From contig JAHRBC010000007.1 in assembly GCA_022702545.1 (NCBI GenBank), positions 1,240,001 through 1,304,000 on the forward strand: a stretch of 64,000 nt of DNA. Direction: 5' to 3'. Numbering within the stretch: the first letter of the stretch is position 1; each line of letters begins with the position of its first letter. The position numbers and the translations under genes are program-made. This document shows, in pieces, positions 61,492-64,000 of the stretch. Source of the stretch: Phycomyces nitens. Lineage: Eukaryota > Mucoromycota > Mucoromycetes > Mucorales > Phycomycetaceae. The notes below the pieces were generated by a model. That model ran no database searches and was not told the origin of the DNA. It worked only from the letters and a program-made list of their open reading frames with translations.

Positions 61492-63858
61492 TTAACCGAA
61501 AAAGCGGTACCAGGGTCGGGTATGTATCACATTTTCAGCCTTCGTTTCGTCAACATTGGTATTAGTTTTCGTACCTAAACGAATCCCAGTTGACTCCACT
61601 TCGGCTTCCAATGTGATACGTTTCTCCAGAGAAGAAAAAATTGAATTGCTGATCTTGGTGCTAGTTGCAGTTTGTGAGGACGGTTTGTAGTAAAAGTTTT
61701 CGAAAGTGTTTGAGTTTAAACTCCAGTTTCCATGCTTCTTCACGTCTTGTATCGAGTGACCTAGTTCCACTGCCTTTGTACTTGCTGCTGCCCGTACCGA
61801 ATGTGCTTGATATTCCTTTGTGTCAATTCCCGCCAAATCCATGGCCGATTTTATCCAGTTTGCCACAGTAGTTGGTCTTACTGAAGTGGGTGTTTTTGTA
61901 TTGGAATCGATGTACGCTAGGAATAGGGTATGATCTTCAGGTAAGTTTTGTCTCATACTAGCTGTCCTTGTAATGAATCTATCAGTCGTCTTGACCGGGC
62001 ACAATTCTTCATCCTCAATGCTTCCCAATGTAATTGATTTTACTTGGCTTTCCTTTGGAGTTCTTGCATGAATACGAATACTTGAGGTCATTCCCTCTTG
62101 TTTGAAAGTAATATCACGATGTTGTAGTCGACCTATATCAGATCTTGGACGCCACATGGTTGTTATGCACAGTAATAAAATTGTCTTCAATTGCAGTTGA
62201 TCAAGACTGAGATTGGTCGTTGGTGTTAGATGTTCTTTAATGTAGTCTACTAGCATATGTACATCCCATGTTGTTGATTGTTGTTCTGTAGGGATTCTAA
62301 CTTCCAAATTTCGTCTAGCTGCGAAAAATTCTTTGACTAATGGCTGTTCAGCGATTGGTGGTTTGTCACTATGGATTACGGAGAAAACTGAGGCGATTGA
62401 CGATCTCAAAGTATTCAAGTGTGTACTACTATAATCCTTGTGGGCTAATAAAAATTTTACCACGTTTTGTTCATCATATTTCAACGGTTCGTACAAAGGT
62501 TGTTGTTGTTGACACCATGAAATCCATTGTCGCCATCCATTGTCGTATATTTTATGAGTTGATTGTCTAGTTTTCGCGTTCAAAAAACTGAGCATTTCCT
62601 CTGTCACACCATTCTGTAACCTGTAGTTGTTAATAACCGCCAAGCGGTTATTGTCCATCTTTGATTCAACTTCCACAGTATCGGTGGTTGTACATGCTTC
62701 ATTCTCATGATCATTGGGAACCAGAATTGGCTTGGCCACCACGGGGTTATCAATACTGCATGTTTCAACTTCTGTTGTTTGATCTTCTTCAACACTTGTG
62801 GGATTAATTTCCATGGTGGGTATAAGTACATTCCTTTGGCTAACCATGTTTGACTCATGGCATCCGTTGCTGATGCTGTGGGATCTGGTGCTAGACTCCA
62901 ATAAGTTGGCAATTGATGGTTGTGGCGGGCTGCAAATGCGTCGATCTTCAATGGCCCCCACAGCTGTTGTATATAATTGAACATCTTCCTCGGAATTGTT
63001 GATTCGTACAATGGTTTCTTGCGTCTGCTCAACTGGTCGGCTTGGGTGTTCAAGATCCCCGGGATGTGTTGATAAATGACCTGTATGTTGTAATTGTTGC
63101 ATAGGTCCTGAATTTGAATTGCTAGATCCTGTAGGATCATTGATGTTGTCCCTCCAGATTTTGTTGTGTATTTCAACGCTGTCTTGTTGTCTGAGTAAAT
63201 TTTTATGATTGAGTTTTCGCATTTTTGGGTGTGGTACTGTAGCGCAAACAAGATTGTCTTCAACTCTCGCACGTTTATTGACTGTTGTTCCTCTTCTTGA
63301 TTCCAAAACCCTGATGCTGTTATCAGGTCTGAGCTGACTCCCCATCCACTGTTCGATGCATCCACGTGTATTATTGTATTCGGGTTGGCCGCTGGAATCT
63401 TCTGAATTGGTAATCCGTTCTTCTGAGTTATATAAGTCTCCCACCAACGCAATTCCTGAAGGCTGGTGTTCGATACATTGCAAGTTGCTTCCCAGTTCTG
63501 ATGTGTCATGTGTAATGTTCTCGATAAGTCCCGTTGGAGGTACCTGATGTGTAATAGAGCTTCGCCTATCGCCGGTATCATCGATGTCATCTTCCCCAGT
63601 AGACCCGCTATCCATCGGCATGTTTTCATTGGGTTTGTCATTACCTGCCTGATTCTCTTCACTAAGTTGGTAATCTTCAATGTTGGAACTGATATAATCA
63701 TAGTCTTGCTGTTGAACGAGAACCCTAGAAACTCTTGAGTCTTTGATGGGGTGAGGATACTTTTCTTGTAGTTTATAATGAAGCCCAGTTTCTCTAAATG
63801 ATGTTGCACCTTCATCGTCAATTGATTCATTTCTTGTTTCGTTGTTGCCAAAATGCAT
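61492..63858 (-). CDS. DIRS tyrosine recombinase (long ORF)
   Basis: The ORF of 788 codons has a recombinase domain in its last ~370 residues. The core-binding part reads FLNAKTRQSTHKIYDNGWRQ and FLLAHKDYSSTHLNTLRSSI. The catalytic part has Arg in TMWRPRSDIGRLQHRD, the HSVRAAASTKAVELGHS box (His-x-x-Arg), KKHGNWSLNSNTFENFYYKP (His/Trp and the likely nucleophilic Tyr). The N-terminal ~415 codons overlap the RT frame and look low-complexity, so translation may start later, e.g. at a Met near 62850. Confidence 0.85.
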   Translation of the reverse strand: MHFGNNETRNESIDDEGATSFRETGLHYKLQEKYPHPIKDSRVSRVLVQQQDYDYISSNIEDYQLSEENQAGNDKPNENMPMDSGSTGEDDIDDTGDRRSSITHQVPPTGLIENITHDTSELGSNLQCIEHQPSGIALVGDLYNSEERITNSEDSSGQPEYNNTRGCIEQWMGSQLRPDNSIRVLESRRGTTVNKRARVEDNLVCATVPHPKMRKLNHKNLLRQQDSVEIHNKIWRDNINDPTGSSNSNSGPMQQLQHTGHLSTHPGDLEHPSRPVEQTQETIVRINNSEEDVQLYTTAVGAIEDRRICSPPQPSIANLLESSTRSHSISNGCHESNMVSQRNVLIPTMEINPTSVEEDQTTEVETCSIDNPVVAKPILVPNDHENEACTTTDTVEVESKMDNNRLAVINNYRLQNGVTEEMLSFLNAKTRQSTHKIYDNGWRQWISWCQQQQPLYEPLKYDEQNVVKFLLAHKDYSSTHLNTLRSSIASVFSVIHSDKPPIAEQPLVKEFFAARRNLEVRIPTEQQSTTWDVHMLVDYIKEHLTPTTNLSLDQLQLKTILLLCITTMWRPRSDIGRLQHRDITFKQEGMTSSIRIHARTPKESQVKSITLGSIEDEELCPVKTTDRFITRTASMRQNLPEDHTLFLAYIDSNTKTPTSVRPTTVANWIKSAMDLAGIDTKEYQAHSVRAAASTKAVELGHSIQDVKKHGNWSLNSNTFENFYYKPSSQTATSTKISNSIFSSLEKRITLEAEVESTGIRLGTKTNTNVDETKAENVIHTRPWYRFFG

Positions 63859-64000
63859 ATGTCGTCCAGATAATATATTATTCGAATGCCTTCCTTTCTG
63901 AGCGGTTCGATAGCATATCGCATTATTTTGGAGAATATTCTTGGAGCTACACTTAGACCAAACGCGAGTGACTTGTAGCGGTAAACGACACCTTCGTTTT
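62604..64000 (-). CDS. DIRS reverse transcriptase/RNase H (partial, truncated by window edge)
   Basis: The frame runs off the right edge: codons from 63998 read ...YKSLAFGLSVAPRIFSKIMR before the palm motif IIYYLDDICILA (YLDD). RNase H follows: IHVDASNSGWGV (Asp), SINVRELKTILFAL (Glu), KIYSDNKTALKY (Asp), and GILNTQADQLSR (last Asp). After that a ~120-aa region (WGPLKIDAFAARHNHQLPTY, ...LITPWWPSQFWF) matches the conserved segment downstream of RNase H in DIRS elements, sometimes called the methyltransferase-like domain. No internal stop is seen, so the copy may be recent. Confidence 0.9.
   Translation of the reverse strand, partial: NEGVVYRYKSLAFGLSVAPRIFSKIMRYAIEPLRKEGIRIIYYLDDICILATTKQEMNQLTMKVQHHLEKLGFIINYKKSILTPSKTQEFLGFSFNSKTMIISVPTLKITNLVKRIRQVMTNPMKTCRWIAGLLGKMTSMIPAIGEALLHIRYLQRDLSRTLHMTHQNWEATCNVSNTSLQELRWWETYITQKNGLPIQKIPAANPNTIIHVDASNSGWGVSSDLITASGFWNQEEEQQSINVRELKTILFALQYHTQKCENSIIKIYSDNKTALKYTTKSGGTTSMILQDLAIQIQDLCNNYNIQVIYQHIPGILNTQADQLSRRKKPLYESTIPRKMFNYIQQLWGPLKIDAFAARHNHQLPTYWSLAPDPTASATDAMSQTWLAKGMYLYPPWKLIPQVLKKIKQQKLKHAVLITPWWPSQFWFPMIMRMKHVQPPILWKLNQRWTITAWRLLTTTGYRMV

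Larger units (their letters stand above)
61284..64000 (-). mobile_element. DIRS-type tyrosine-recombinase retrotransposon, cut by window edge
   Basis: Minus-strand element with an RT/RNase H frame entering from the right edge and an overlapping tyrosine-recombinase frame. Beyond the recombinase stop lies a 41-bp exact inverted repeat: 61284-61324 is the reverse complement of 61522-61562, inside the recombinase gene's end. DIRS elements use a circular intermediate and YR integration, so they lack target-site duplications. No outer inverted terminal repeat could be compared, because the 5' end is outside the window. Confidence 0.85.

Overview
This is a nuclear window from a fungus, most likely an early-diverging filamentous one (Mucoromycota, Mucorales-like). 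The evidence is dense short spliceosomal introns (about 40-90 bp, GTAAGT...TAG), AT-rich intergenic DNA, pyrimidine-rich leaders before ATGs, a chitin deacetylase, a fungal class C GPCR, and a transposon complement of DIRS, LINE, Tc1/mariner and tRNA-SINE elements. I cannot name the species from the sequence alone. Exon boundaries were worked out by hand from GT/AG sites, reading frame and family alignment from memory. No search was run.

Layout. 0.8-11 kb: GPI-type chitin deacetylase, GID4 (ubiquitin-ligase substrate receptor), an IRG-like GTPase, NDUFAF3 (complex I assembly) and a TauD/TfdA-like dioxygenase. 12.6-22 kb: an accessory, repeat-rich island. It holds transposase and LINE fragments with target-site duplications, a PD-(D/E)XK-like gene broken at a T9 run, a decayed Tc1 transposase, and a 1.84-kb near-perfect inverted repeat whose arms end inside with opposed tRNA-derived SINEs. 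22.5-36.2 kb: housekeeping genes. These are an HSPA12-type Hsp70, the Tudor/staphylococcal-nuclease protein SND1, proteasome subunit SEM1/DSS1, a SUR7/PalI tetraspan protein, a ZGPAT-like G-patch protein, and N-acetylglucosamine-6-phosphate deacetylase. 36.8-40.9 kb: a 14-exon class C (GABA-B/mGlu type) GPCR with a long cytoplasmic tail.

41.6-50.5 kb: two paralogous small zinc-binding proteins (Ecl1-like) flank a second degenerate zone with two related Tc1/mariner-like copies and a decayed multi-exon family gene. 50.7-59.2 kb: RBBP4/MSI1-like WD40 histone chaperone, a small coiled-coil ORF, and the 21-exon DNA polymerase delta catalytic subunit POL3. 60.5-64 kb: a 180-bp-period tandem duplication, then a DIRS-type retrotransposon (tyrosine recombinase plus RT/RNase H) running off the right edge.

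The genes are unlinked in function, as usual in fungi. Chitin deacetylase and GlcNAc-6-P deacetylase both touch chitin/amino-sugar metabolism but are 34 kb apart. SND1, RBBP4 and POL3 are core nuclear/RNA factors. The most unusual material is the SINE-bearing palindrome, the apparently intact IRG-like GTPase, the GPCR N-terminus and tail, and the T9-split nuclease-like gene.
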